Below are positions 38,752-50,229 of a stretch of DNA of 64,000 nucleotides, in pieces. The notes below the pieces were generated by a model. It searched no databases and was not told the DNA's origin. It saw only the letters and a list, made by a program, of their open reading frames with translations. The DNA is from Pyronema omphalodes (Eukaryota > Ascomycota > Pezizomycetes > Pezizales > Pyronemataceae), in NCBI GenBank assembly GCA_024516155.1, contig JAJJXM010000038.1, forward strand, positions 534,121 to 598,120. The letters are read 5' to 3'. How positions within the stretch are numbered: position 1 is the first letter of the stretch; each line of letters opens with the position of its first letter. The translations under genes were made by a program, and so were the position numbers.

Positions 38752-41700
38752 CAAGCGAGGCGAACGCTCGGGCGACCAGAAAATCAATAAAAACGTACTT
38801 TCTTGTGAGTATTTGAGGAAAGCAAAGCGAAGCGAAGCAAGAGGTAGCAAAACCAAGCAAAGCAAACCCAAGCGCAAAGCAAAGCAAAGCACAAAACAAC
38901 ACTCTTCACAATTAGATTTTTTTTTTTTTTTTTTTTTTTTTTTGGTGCGGACTTGACTTAAAAAAACAAAAGTATTGACTGACCGAGTAAGTAAGCACAC
39001 CAGTAGATAACAGGCCGATCAATCTATCGTCACGGGGTCGGAGGGGGGTGGGTAGAAGGAAGTGAGGGAAGCGAGGGGGAAGTTTACGGCTTGCGCAGTG
39101 GTGAGCCGGTGGCAGCAGCAACGGGTCGGGACCCAGTGACAGCGACGGATCAACGACAGCGACGGGTCAGCGACAGCGGAAGGTAATCTGGTAATCTGGT
39201 TATCGTAGCAGTAGCAGCAGCAGCAGTCTGAACCAACCAGAAGCCGCCATTGGTAACAGCAAGCAATAGTAACAGCAAGCATAACAACACCAAGCGTAAG
39301 AAGCATAACAGCATCAAGCATAACAACAGCAACAACTTAAAGAGAACCGATACCCTATTCTATTTATTCCATTCCTACACCTCCCCCCAAAAAATCCAGA
39401 ACCCGAAAAACAAAGCCCATCATCAACATCATCCCTGCACCCCCTCCCCCCCCCCCAAACAAAAAAAAATTCAAAAAATTCAAAAAAAAAATAAAAACAA
39501 AAAAAACACAATGCCATCCCCCCCTTCACTAGACCAACAGTTAATACATACATACATACGCAGAAAAAGCCCCCCAGAGACACGAAAAAAAAACCTGACA
39601 GACAGGTTACGGTGAGTTATGTATATGTATATGCACCATATCATCGATAGTAAAGTTTTTTTTTTATTTAAAAAAAAGAGCTTTAGGGACACTGTAGCTC
39701 TTACACATCGCTATGTATATGTGTATCTGGAAGGGTTTGATGGCTCTGTTTGGTGGAAGGGAGGGGGGCGAAAGGAATGGATATATAATAACCAAGCCCC
39801 GGAGGAGAAGATGGGGGGTAATGAGATGTGATGTGATGTGATAGGATGGAATAAATTCATGGATACATAGCATACATAGCGTACAGTGCATAGAATAACA
39901 TACCACTGCATACAAATGACATACCATTGCATACAGCGCATAACATAGCATAATATAACACACACTAAATACCATACATACCATACACCACATAACATAA
40001 CATAGCATAGCATAACATAGCATATGCTATACTTATGTACACACCGTCGATATCACAACATACACAACACATACCATCAATACATATTCCTCTTTCCTGT
40101 ATCTATCCATCTGCCTATATAAACCTCTCATCCCCATCCTCATCCTCATCATCAGCCGCCGCCGCCGCCGCCGCCGCCACAGCAGAGTGCAAAACTCCTT
40201 TCCGTTCCTCCTTTCCTTCCGTTTGTCTGTCTGTCTGTCCGTTCGTCTGTCCGTTCATCCATCTATCAATCTATCAGTCTATCAATCTACAATCCACTTC
40301 CATCCACTTCCAACAAAACCCAACCCAGGTCCCAAGCTTCTCAAACCTCACCCAAATCTCTCAAAACGAAGGCGAAGGGTATAATGAAATGAAGGGTGTA
40401 TATATAACCTTCCCTTCCCTTCCTTTCCTTTGTTAGTGCAGCGTAACGTATGAGTTTATTCATTTATAACTCACAAAGTTCAAGAATCTTCACCCGATTT
40501 TCACGGGATCGATATGGAATACTCATAGAATCCTCATAGAATCAATATAGAATCCTCAAGAATACGCATAGAATCAATATATCTCCATATCTCCATATCT
40601 CCATATCTCCCACCAAACCCCCCCCCCCGATATCAAACAGCGCACCCAGCATAAGCATTCAACCAGCATCCAGCACCCAGCATCCAGCACCCAGCACCCA
40701 AAAACCAGCCTCCAGCAGCCTCCATCATCCATCATCTATCATTCATCATCAAGCATCAAAAACCGCAACATAAATATCACATCTCAAGCCCACAAAAAAT
40801 CCTCCATCAGCACAGCCATAAATTCCTCAATCCTAGCCCATATCCACCATAGCTAATCATATCCAAGCATAGTCCCAACCTGAAACCAACCCAATCCATA
40901 GCATAACATAGCATAGCACACCTAACACCCAACACCCGGAAATTGTGCACCGCACACAGACATTAAGTCAACAACTAGGTAGGTACCATAGCATAGCATG
41001 CAAGCTGAAACCTTCTGGGGGGTAAGGGGGGTATGTAAGTTTTTTCTCTCCTTGATACAAGGGAGTAATTTATACTTCACGGAATATCACTCTAAGGGGG
41101 TAAGATGAGGAAGCTAAAAAAGTCAAATTCATAGTTAAAGGCAAAGTCAAGCTAAAACTAAACCTGAAGCTGAAGCTGAAGCTAAACGCAATCTACACTT
41201 AACCTAAACTTAACATGAGCTTATCCTTATGCTTGTGCTTAAAGTTGGAGTTGGAGTTGGGGTTGGAGTTGGAGTTAAAACTATTTCGATTCCATGACAA
41301 AAAGGGACAGAAAAAAAGAAAAATGAGAAACAGAAAGGAAAGGAAAAAAAACAGAATAACCATTTTCCAGAATAACTTTTGTAAAAACATCACAAGCAAG
41401 CAAGAAATCAATACTTTTCTCTGTGCAATACAGTATATATATTTTGGTATCAGCCGACAGCAAGAAGAGTGCTATAAAAAAGCGAGAAAAAAAAGAAACA
41501 AATCGATAAAACATAACAATCAGATATGCAATAGGATATAAAAAAAACCGCATCAGCACTCACGGGAGGGAAGATGTGCTCTGTAGGAACAGAAAAAAAT
41601 CCATTGAGAAAAACGACGCAAGCATAAAAAAACGCAACCAAATACAGCAAGAAAAAAAAGATATCCATAACATCGTAAGCATGCAAAGGGAAAAGAAAAA

Positions 41701-41849
41701 CAAGAAGATGGAAAAAAAAAAGAAGAAATAAAATAAAAACCCAACCAGACTTTCCTATACTGTGTCATTACTTTCCTTTCCCTCGATAGACACCAATCAT
41801 CACGCTCATAAACACTAACGTACACTTTATTTACTCGTTATCATACCTC
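36724..41849. other. Gene-free region rich in short degenerate tandem repeats
   Basis: The left part is the upstream region of cdc42. Repeat families seen: AGCAAAGCCC/AACAAGGCCC units at about 37060-37145; GGT/GTAGTTGG units at 37800-37935; an interspersed GGACAATGCTG unit at about 38290-38370; (CAG)n at 38718-38748; GCAAAGCGAAGC units at about 38815-38895; a T run at 38918-38943; CATAGCATAA units at 39850-40025 and 40895-40995; (CCG)n at 40155-40180; ATCTCCAT units at about 40575-40610; CAGCATCCAGCACC units at 40660-40700. Frames on both strands here are repeat by-products. No gene is supported. Confidence 0.7.
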
Positions 41850-44800
41850 CTATGATGAACGTCCCGCCTGACCTCCTGCTGCTCCGTTCTTCTTCTTTTT
41901 CTGGAAAATACTACCAAAGAACCGTCCAACTCCACCTAACCAACCAAAGAAAAATACCTGCCAGAATGTCTGCATAATGTTACGATGCGTTCTGGCAGAA
42001 ACAATGTCGCTTCCGGAGCTTGTCGGTCTGTTCTGAGGTGTCGAAGTGCCGGCAGTCTTGCGTTGTCTGATACCCTCGGGGGTGTTTTCTAGGGAATATT
42101 GTAAGAGGGGACTGACTGATTGATTCCAGACCGAATGCGCAAAGAGCTCACCTGAAGGGTTAGGCTTGACAACTTCCACAGTGCGAGTTGCTGCCGAGCT
42201 GGAGGAAGCCTCATCAGCCGGGGGAGATGCAATCACAATAGGAGCAGCCGCGTCCGAAGCCTTGGATTCCTCGATAATCTTGGGAACCTCAGACTCTGGG
42301 ACAATGTCACCATGGACAGCAGAGGAAGCAGCCTGGGGTGCAGGCTCAGTAATAAGCTCCTCGCCAGCCTTGCGGTGAACAGTAGACTCGTCAACAGCCT
42401 CCGTGACCTTGGATCCGTGAGGAGCATGGTGGACAGCAGACTCGTCCTTCAACGCAGCGTCGGTCTTCTTGTCTCCAGATTTGGAGGCCACGGCAACAGC
42501 TGCAGCACCAGCGGCAACTGCAACTGCGGCGGCGCCAGCAAAAAGTCCGGTCTTGTCAAAGCTTTCGCCAGTCTCCTCGGAGTCTTGCCTAGATATTAGT
42601 TTCCGTCCAAAGTAATCACGAACTGGACGAGGGGAATGCATACCTGCGACAGGAGTCGCACTTCTGGGTCTGTGCAACAACTTGAAATCACCAGTGCGAC
42701 GGTACTCCTTAAGCAGAGCATCTGGCGTCATGACAGGTGCCTCACGAGGACCATCCAACTGTTGAGCAACCTCAGCTGCCTCCTCCTTAGGCGCCTCTTC
42801 CTTGGGTGCCTCCTCCTGCTTGGGTGCCTCCTTGACAACTTCAGGTACAAGCTCGGTGGGAGCGACAATGGGCTCAGAGGATTCGTAAGCCTCCTGGTCC
42901 AACTTGACGTTGGCAGTGATGGCCTCAGCAGTGAAGTCCTGGGGGACGTTGTCGGAAGCGGGGAGGGGGGAAACCTTGAACTCCTGTTCCTCGACAGCGG
43001 GCTCAGGGACAGCCTCGTGAAGCTCTTCAGCGACATCGGCAACCTCAGCGGCAGTCTCAGCGACCTCAATGATGGGAGTGTCAGATTTACGTTCCTCCTC
43101 AGCAAGCTCAGCAGGAGCAACTGTAGGCTCGGTGCTCTCGTAAGCAGCTTGGTCAAGCTTGACGTTCTCGGTGAGAGCCTCGGCAGTAAAGTCCTGGGGA
43201 GTGTTGTCGGAAGCGGGCAAAGGAGAGACCTTGACCTCCTGCTCCTCCTCCTGAGCAAGCTCAGTAGGAGCGACAATAGGCTCGGTGCTCTCGTAAGCCT
43301 CCTGGTCCAACTTGACATTCTCAGTGAGGGCCTCAGCGGTGAAGTCCTGAGGAACATTCTCAGAGGCGGGGAGAGGAGACACCTTGAACTCTTGCTCCTC
43401 AACAGCGGGCTCAGGGACGGACTCGTGAAGCTCTTCTGCAACGTCGGCAACTTCGGCGGCAGTCTCGGCGACCTCAGCGATGGGGGTGTCAGATTTACGC
43501 TCCTCCTCAGCAAGCTCAGCAGGAGCAACTGTAGGCTCGGTGCTCTCGTAAGCGGCTTGGTCGAGCTTGACGTGATCGTGAACAGTCTCCGCATCGGCGA
43601 CAGGGATGGGGTCAACCTTGACGGCCTCCTCCTCGACGACTGGCTCAGCAGCGGGAGCCTCTTCAACGGTGGCAGGGGTCTCAACAGCAGCCTCAACAGC
43701 GGGCTCAGGAACGGACTCGTGGAGTTCCTCGGCGACATCGGCGACCTCAGCAGCAGTCTCAGCAACCTCAGCGATAGGGGTGTCGGACTTGCGCTCCTCC
43801 TCAAGCAACTCAGCGGGGACGGTGGGCTCAGCGCTTTCGTAGGACTCCTTGTCGAGCTTTACGTGGTCATGGACAGACTCAGCTTCAGCAACAGGAACAG
43901 GGTCAACCTTAACGGTCTCCTCCTCGACGACTGTCTCAGTAGCGGGAGCCTCTTCAACGGCGGCAGGGGTCTCAACAGCAGCCTCGACAACGGGCTCAGG
44001 AACAGCCTCGTGGAGCTCCTCAGCAACGTCTGCAACCTCAGCGGCAGTTTCAGCAACCTCAGCAATAGGAGTGTCAGACTTGCGTTCCTCCTCGAGCAAC
44101 TCAGCGGGGATGGTGGATTCCGTGCTCTCGTAAGAAGCCTGGTCAAGCTTGACGTTGTCGTGAACGGTCTCGGCGTCAGTGGCGGGGATAGGCTGGATCT
44201 TGATCTCCTCCTCCTTCTCGGTGGGCTCATCAATCTCCTTGGCGACGTCTGCGACCTCGGCGGCGGTCTCAGCAACCTCAGCGATGGGAGTGTCAGATTT
44301 GCGCTCCTCCTCAAGCAACTCAGCGGGGATGGTGGGCTCAGCGCTTTCGTAGGACTCCTGGTCGAGCTTGACATGGTCGTGAACGGACTCAGCCTCGGCA
44401 ACGGGAACAGGGTCAACCTTGACGGATTCATCCTCAACGGTAGGCTCAGTGGTAGCAGTCTCCTCAGCCTTCTCCTCCTCCTTCTCTGCAGGGGTTTCGG
44501 CGACAACAGGAGTTTCCTCAGCCTTCTCCTCCTCCTTCTCGGCAGGGGTTTCGGTGACAACAGGAGTCTCCTCAGCCTTCTCCTCCTCCTTCTCGGCAGG
44601 GGTTTCGGCGACAACAGGAGTCTCCTCGGCCTTCTCCTCGACAGCAGGAGTCTCGACAGCGGCGGCGGTGGTATCCTCTTCCTTCTCGACTGGGATCTCG
44701 GCGAGTGCAGCGGGGGCTTCGGCGTGAAGAGCGATGAAGGGAGAGGCAGTCTCAACGGGTGCTTCCTCAGCCTTCTCCTCAGCAGGGGCAGCTACCTTGG

Positions 44801-47800
44801 GCTCTTCGACGGGGTAAACAACGGCAGCCTCAGCAGCGGCGACGTCCTCAGGCTTAGCCTCATCATGCTCGACAAGAACTAGTTCCTCGTCTTCCTCTTT
44901 GGCGGCCTCAGTCTCGACAGGAGCAGCGGTCTCGGTGGCGGGAGTTTCCTCAGCCTTCTCCTCAACGGGTGCGGGAGTCTCAGGAGCAGCGACGACCTCC
45001 TCAACCTTCTCCTCCTCCTTCTCGGCGGGGGTTTCGGCGACAACGGGGGTCTCCTCGACCTTCTCCTCGACGGTGGCGGCGGGCGCAGGGGTTTCGATGA
45101 CGGCGGCGGTTTCCTCGACCTTCTCGTCCTCGGGAGCGAAAGCGGGAGTCTCCTCTTTTTCCTCGACAGCAGCGGGGGTATCGTCAATCTTCTCCTCCTC
45201 AACGGCGGGAGCAGCGACGGCGGCGACGGCCTCAGGAACGTCCTCGGTCTCCTTCTCCTCCTTTACAGAGGGAGCCTCGTCAATCTTCTCCTCCTCCTGA
45301 GCAGGGGCGGCAACTGCAGCGACGGCGGGGGTCTCTTCAACCTTGTCGTCCTCCTTGTCGGCGGGGGTCTCGGTGGCGTCAGTCTCGGTAGCAGCGGGGG
45401 TATCGTCAACCTTCTCCTCCTCCTTGGCAGGGGCGATAAGGGCAGCGGCGGCGGCAGGAACCTCCTCTTCCTCCTTCTCCTTCTCCTCCTCCTCCTCCTC
45501 CTTTTGAGCAGGGGTCTCGATAGCGACAGGAGCCTCGTCAAGCTTCTCTTCCTCCGCGGCAGGAGCAGTAACGGCGGCGACGGCCTCGGGAACCTCCTCA
45601 GCCTTCTCCTCCTCCTTTTCAGCGACGGCGGGGGTTTCCTCAACCTTCTCCTCGGTGGGGGCGGGAGTCTCCTCCTTCTCCTCGGAAAGCGCAGGGGTTT
45701 CGGTAGCGGCGGGGGTCTCGTCGATAGAGGCAGTGGGGGTCTCGGGCTCTGTAGATAGTTAGCATATAAACTTCAATATAAAAATTTTGTTTACTCACCC
45801 TTTGCAGTCTCCTCCTCCTCAACTGTGACGGGCTGTGCGATGACCTCGGTCTCCTCTACCTCGGGAGTCTCCTCAGCCTTCTCCTCTACCTTCTCGACGG
45901 GAGTCTCGGTGACAGCAGGAGTTGCTTCGGTCTCAGGCTTGAGCTCCTCCTCAGAGGCGGCGGCAGCAACCTCAGCGTAGGTGTGGTGCTCAGTCTCCTC
46001 GACCTTGTCGTCCTCCTTCTCAGCGGAAGCAGGAGCCTCAGCAACGGCGGGGGTCTCTTCGACCTTGTCCTCCTTCTCCTCGACCTTCTCCTCAGCAGTG
46101 GCAACGGTCTCAGTGGCAGGGGTAGCCTCCTCGACCTTCTCCTCTGTCACCTCTTTCTGCTCCTCCTTCTGCTCAACCTTCTCTTCTGCAGGGGCGGGGG
46201 TCTCGGCGATGGCGGGGGTCTCCTCGACCTTGTCCTCCTCCTCGACGGCAGCAGCTGCAACCTCAGCGTAAGTGTGCTGCTCAGGCTCCTCAATCTTCTC
46301 CTCTGCCTTCTCGGCGGGAGCTGGGATTTCCTCGGTCTTCTCCTTTTCCTCGGCATCGGGGGCCTCAACGGCGGGGGTCTCTTCGACCTTAGCCTCCTCA
46401 GACTTGGGCTCCTCCTCAACCTTGGGCTCCTCTTCAACCTTGGGCTCCTCATGGGCGGCGGCGACCTCGGCGTAGGTGTGGTGCTCGGGAGCTTCAATGG
46501 GCTTCTCGGCCTCAGTCTCGGCAGGTGTCTCCTCCTCGACCTTAGCAGGCTCGGGCGAGGCCTCTACTGATGCAGCTTCCTCAACCTTGGGAGCCTCAAC
46601 CTCCTTCTCCTCAACCTTAACCTCAGCAACCTCCTCCACAGCGGGGGCGACCTCACTGTCATCAATGACAGGGGCAATGGCCTCAGCTTCCTCCTTCGCA
46701 GGGGCGGTTTCCTCCTCCTTAGCCTCGACAACGGGAGCAACTGGCTCCTCAGCGGGGGTGTCAACGACTTCGGCTTCGAGCTTAGAGTCAGCAGTAGCCT
46801 CGGGGGCGGTCTCCACCTCAGGCTCAATAGCTGCGGGAGTATTCCCAGCCTCAGCCTTCTCGGGCTCGGTGGTAGCTGGTGCCTCCTCCTTTGGTGCTTC
46901 TGCAATGGGCTCCTCGGTCTTGGTCTCCTCGACGACGGAAACAATGTCCTCAGTTGCAGGCTCAGCCTTAGCGGGGTGCTCAACCTCGACATCCTTCTCG
47001 GGCTCGGGTTGTGACTCGGTCTCCTTGGGTGTCTCGGTGAGGGGTAGAGGCTCAATTGCTGGCTCGGCAACCGCAGGGGCAGCCTCGGCTTCTTTCGTAT
47101 CAGTGGGTTCGGCAACAGCCGCAACGTCTTCAATTGCGGGTTCCGTGTGTGTAACCTCAGGTTCGGATGCAGGAGCAGTCTTTTGTGCTACCTCAGGCTC
47201 GGTTGCTTCAACCTCCTTCTCATCTTCAACATCCTTTTCTACAACGACAGGCTTCTCCTCAGCCTCCGGTATTGACTCTTCGGTAGGCTCAACCTTTTTC
47301 TCCTCCTCTAACACTGCTGATGCTACTTCCGCATCGGTCTCAGTTTTAGTCTCCTCGACAACAGACTCCTTCTCTTCCTCAGCAGGAGGTGCTTCGGTCG
47401 ATGGCTCTTCTGTCAATGGGAGGATGCCGCTAGCGGACATTGGTGTAGGGGGTAGGGTTCCATTTTCCTTTTCTCCGTCCGGCGTCGGTGGGGTGGAATC
47501 TGCCTCCTCATCCTCTATACCCAGACCCAGCAGTGGTGTAGAGGGGGCTGTGGGAGTTCCTGGCGCGGTGGATAACGTGGGTGATGCGACGCCATCTGTG
47601 GTAGTAGCAGACTTCTTCTTCTTCTTCTTCTTCTTTTTCTTCTTCTTCGGCGATGTGGCAGTAGTAGAAGGGTCTGGTGTTGGTAGGTCGGTTGTGTCAA
47701 GGGGTGATGGCATAAGCTGCAAGACACTGGTAAGCTCTCTGCATGGCAAGCCGCAGCACTCAACTCGCGAGAAGACAGCACAGTCATACCTTTTCTGGTG

Positions 47801-47834
47801 AAGAAAGAGAGACGGGATCTGCAACAGACGACAT
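41850..47834 (-). CDS. Giant Ala/Glu/Pro-rich repeat protein with poly-Lys N-terminus and hydrophobic C-terminal tail
   Basis: I read three exons: 47790-47834 (MSSVADPVSLSSPEK), 45799-47716 and 41850-45748. The introns are 73 nt (GTATGA ... GCAG) and 50 nt (GTGAGT ... ACAG); phases join and the frame is open throughout, giving about 1953 residues. Residues 39-50 are twelve Lys. The body is acidic, mostly Glu, Ala, Val, Pro and Thr. Repeats visible are three HTYAEVAAA units in the first third, many VEETPAVAETPA-type units in the middle, and in the last third seven VKLDQ-x-x-YES units alternating with five EEERKSDTPIAEVAETAAEV units. Near the C-terminus come an Ala/Val stretch (GLFAGAAAVAVAAGAAAVAV), then TFWQVFFFGWLGGVGRFFGS and KKKK, like a tail anchor. 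I do not recognise the protein. A scaffold or membrane tether is possible but unproven. A 63-nt in-frame segment may be a further intron. Confidence 0.85.
42090..42152 (-). other. Possible 63-nt in-frame intron (or retained segment) in the giant repeat gene
   Basis: On the minus strand the segment starts GTGAGC after ...CCTTCAG and ends CCCTAG. Removing it joins TCA-G to AA and keeps the frame; leaving it in adds 21 residues without a stop. Either form encodes the same tail, so both are possible. Confidence 0.45.
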
Positions 47835-49899
47835 TGTTGCGGCGGGGTATATTAACGACAACTTTTTTGCTCCTGGATGTTTTTAGGTGGTTCTCGGGAT
47901 ATCAATCGCAGGGCGGGTATGTGATGAAGAGAGGTGGCGGGTGGAGAGGATTTGAGAGAGCCTGGATGGCAAAGATAGGATGCTAGGTCTCGCTTTTTCC
48001 CGCCGCCCGTTCTCGGTGGGTTGTTCGTAAGGGTCGTGTCGTAAAAGGTGGGGAGGATGGGGTGTGAAAAACAAAACCTACTAGACGCGTTGCGGTTAGC
48101 GGATCCTTGATGGTTCAAACCAAGGGACGAACGAGGAGCGGTGCAGGCCAGCGTGCCAGTAGTTTAAGCAGCGCACAGACAGACGGCGGGCGAGTAGACC
48201 CAGCCAGACCCGGCGTTTAGGGAAGACAGCAGAATTGTCCGAGGGAGATGGCGGTTGAGATGGGAGTTTGGGATGACGGATTGAGATGAGGATGGGGAGG
48301 GGTGGGAAGGGGAGAGGCAGAGAGAGATGTGAGGACAACACAACAGGACAGTTGACGATCGGTAAGTCAAGATAGACAGACGGTGATGCGGAAATCGAGA
48401 GCTTGTTGGGGAATTACGAAGGCTGGCCGGGGAGCAACAGCAGAGCTCTGCAACACTCGTACAACAGCAAGAGCAATCTCCGTCCAGTGAGACTCGAGTG
48501 AGTAACATAAATTGTGGCTCCAAAGCAGGTAAAAACAATTTGCAAACGGTGATCAAGAATTAAAAAAAGACATACCGGAGAGTATCTTGACGCAGGGCTC
48601 CGGGTCCAAACAGGTACTGAGAGTGAGAATGAGAGTGAGAGTGTCGGGGGAGGTGGAGGTGAAGTGGTCTCCCGAGGAATGGATCAAAGCAGCAGAATTC
48701 AAGCACGACTGACTGGTTAGGTTGAGTGATACTACAGACTTATGTACGGGATCACATATGCGAGGGGTTGTCCTGCAGCTGGCGCGCAAAAGACAGACAC
48801 CGTCTTAGGGCGGTTGGAGGGGGGGGTTTGGGTGATCTCTTGGATTGCCTTCTTGGAGGGTCCTCAGGATTTGGGGGGTGGATTCGCGTTTCGTAGGCGG
48901 GGAGGAGGAGGGGGGGTTATGGCCCTGTCTTGATGATGATGATGCTGGTTGTGTGATTGGGTGTGCTATGCGGGTGCGATTTACTCGTTTGTGTGAAAGT
49001 GGAGTGGTGTGTGCTCGTCCATGCAGAAGTGATGTTTTGTTTGTGCAGATATGGGAAGCGTGACCGGGACCAACGAGAATACGGTTTAGAGAAGGCTGGA
49101 GATGGGGGGGGACGGGGGGATGGTTTATGGGAAGATATGAGGCTTGTTATGGCAGATGTATGTAAACGGGGCGAAGGAGAAAGATGGCTTCTGAAACACA
49201 AACAAGCAAATACAAGCACACTGTCTGCACCATATCACAGCACGCAGCAGCCGAGCGAACGAAGATTGGAGCCGGGAAGAAGAAAAAGATGATGATGGTA
49301 ATGAAGATGATGGTGATGGAGATGCAGTAGATTCCAACGGTCTAATGAGCTGAGATGGCAGCATAAGAAGGGGAATACAAGCCGTCTTCCGTTAAATTGT
49401 TTTTGCATGAGCAGAGATGCGTTCAAGATGAGGTTTCCATCTGCTCATGTCAATTTGTTGGCTTCGATTACGACTCGACACCCTTCTACAGTTGTACGAC
49501 TCAACCGACCGACCAACACCTTCCACAGTTCGTCCTCGAGACGCCCCTCCCCCTCCCCCTCCCCCTCATTTTGCTTCATATGCTATTCCTGTCAGATCCA
49601 CTCTATGCCTCTTCACCGAGGTCTGCGGTCGCCCGCTAAAGTTACTACCCGGGTGAAAACCCCCCATCACACCCATCCCATTCCGAATTGACATCATCTC
49701 CGTCTCCGAAGACCATCTTGAGAACATCTCTTTGCCAATCAATCAATTGCACGGTGTGAAACGGTAAGCAATATCGAATCGGATCCATCCTATCGAAAAA
49801 CCATCAGCCCAAGAGCATCAGCTGGCTCTTCAAACCGTTCGAACCCCGGACAACTGCCGTGGAAGGCGAGCGCCAATATCGGAAAGTCTGGCGTTCTTT
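47835..49899. other. Upstream region of the giant repeat gene; no other gene recognised
   Basis: Promoter and presumed 5' untranslated sequence of the minus-strand gene, pyrimidine-rich on its coding strand. Frames on both strands are short and without motifs. Confidence 0.5.
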
Positions 49900-50229
49900 T
49901 CAGGAAGTTGCTTCGTCTCGCCTTCTTATCACACCCCATCCCCCCCCCGCCGCCGCCGTTGGGTTGCTTCCTACACTCCCCGCTTCAGCAACACACCCTC
50001 CACTTCCATTTCTCAACTCCACCATCAAACATCTGTCATCAACTGCTCCCATATCACCACACCTGTCGTCGTTATAAACTTCAGCATTGACCACATGGTG
50101 CACTCCATCTTTAACGTCAGGCTTAAGCTTTATCTCCTCGCTCTCTTCATCTGCTTCAAACTTGCTCGCCCCGTGCACCCCCACCAAGCGATAATCGGCA
50201 CCCGAAGCGTCATCCACCTGCTGCCACAT
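49900..50229 (-). CDS. Unassigned small ORF, doubtful
   Basis: From an ATG at 50229 the minus strand reads 109 codons, starting MWQQVDDASGADYRLVGVHG. The composition is protein-like (acidic, with KFEADEESEEIKLKPDVKDG) in its first 65 residues, then Gly/Ala-rich. No family is recognised, and frames on the opposite strand overlap it. It could be a small orphan gene, one exon of a larger gene, or chance. Confidence 0.2.
   Translation of the reverse strand: MWQQVDDASGADYRLVGVHGASKFEADEESEEIKLKPDVKDGVHHVVNAEVYNDDRCGDMGAVDDRCLMVELRNGSGGCVAEAGSVGSNPTAAAGGGWGVIRRRDEATS

Noticed and set aside
42591..42645. Apparent 55-nt intron (GTATGC ... CTAATATCTAG) in the giant repeat gene
   Set aside because: Removing it shifts the frame into Arg/Pro-rich shadow sequence, whereas reading through gives a coherent protein (RPVRDYFGRKLISRQDSEE).
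42636..44882. Long plus-strand frame (about 748 codons, Leu/Ser/Gly-rich) opposite the giant repeat gene
   Set aside because: It is the mirror of the Glu/Ala-rich minus-strand frame; GAG/GCT-type codons read backwards give CTC/AGC, which have no stops. Intron phases and the plausible start and stop support only the minus strand.
46476..47801. Plus-strand frame of 441 codons, Ser/Gly-rich
   Set aside because: Another composition shadow of the giant repeat gene, with no motifs.
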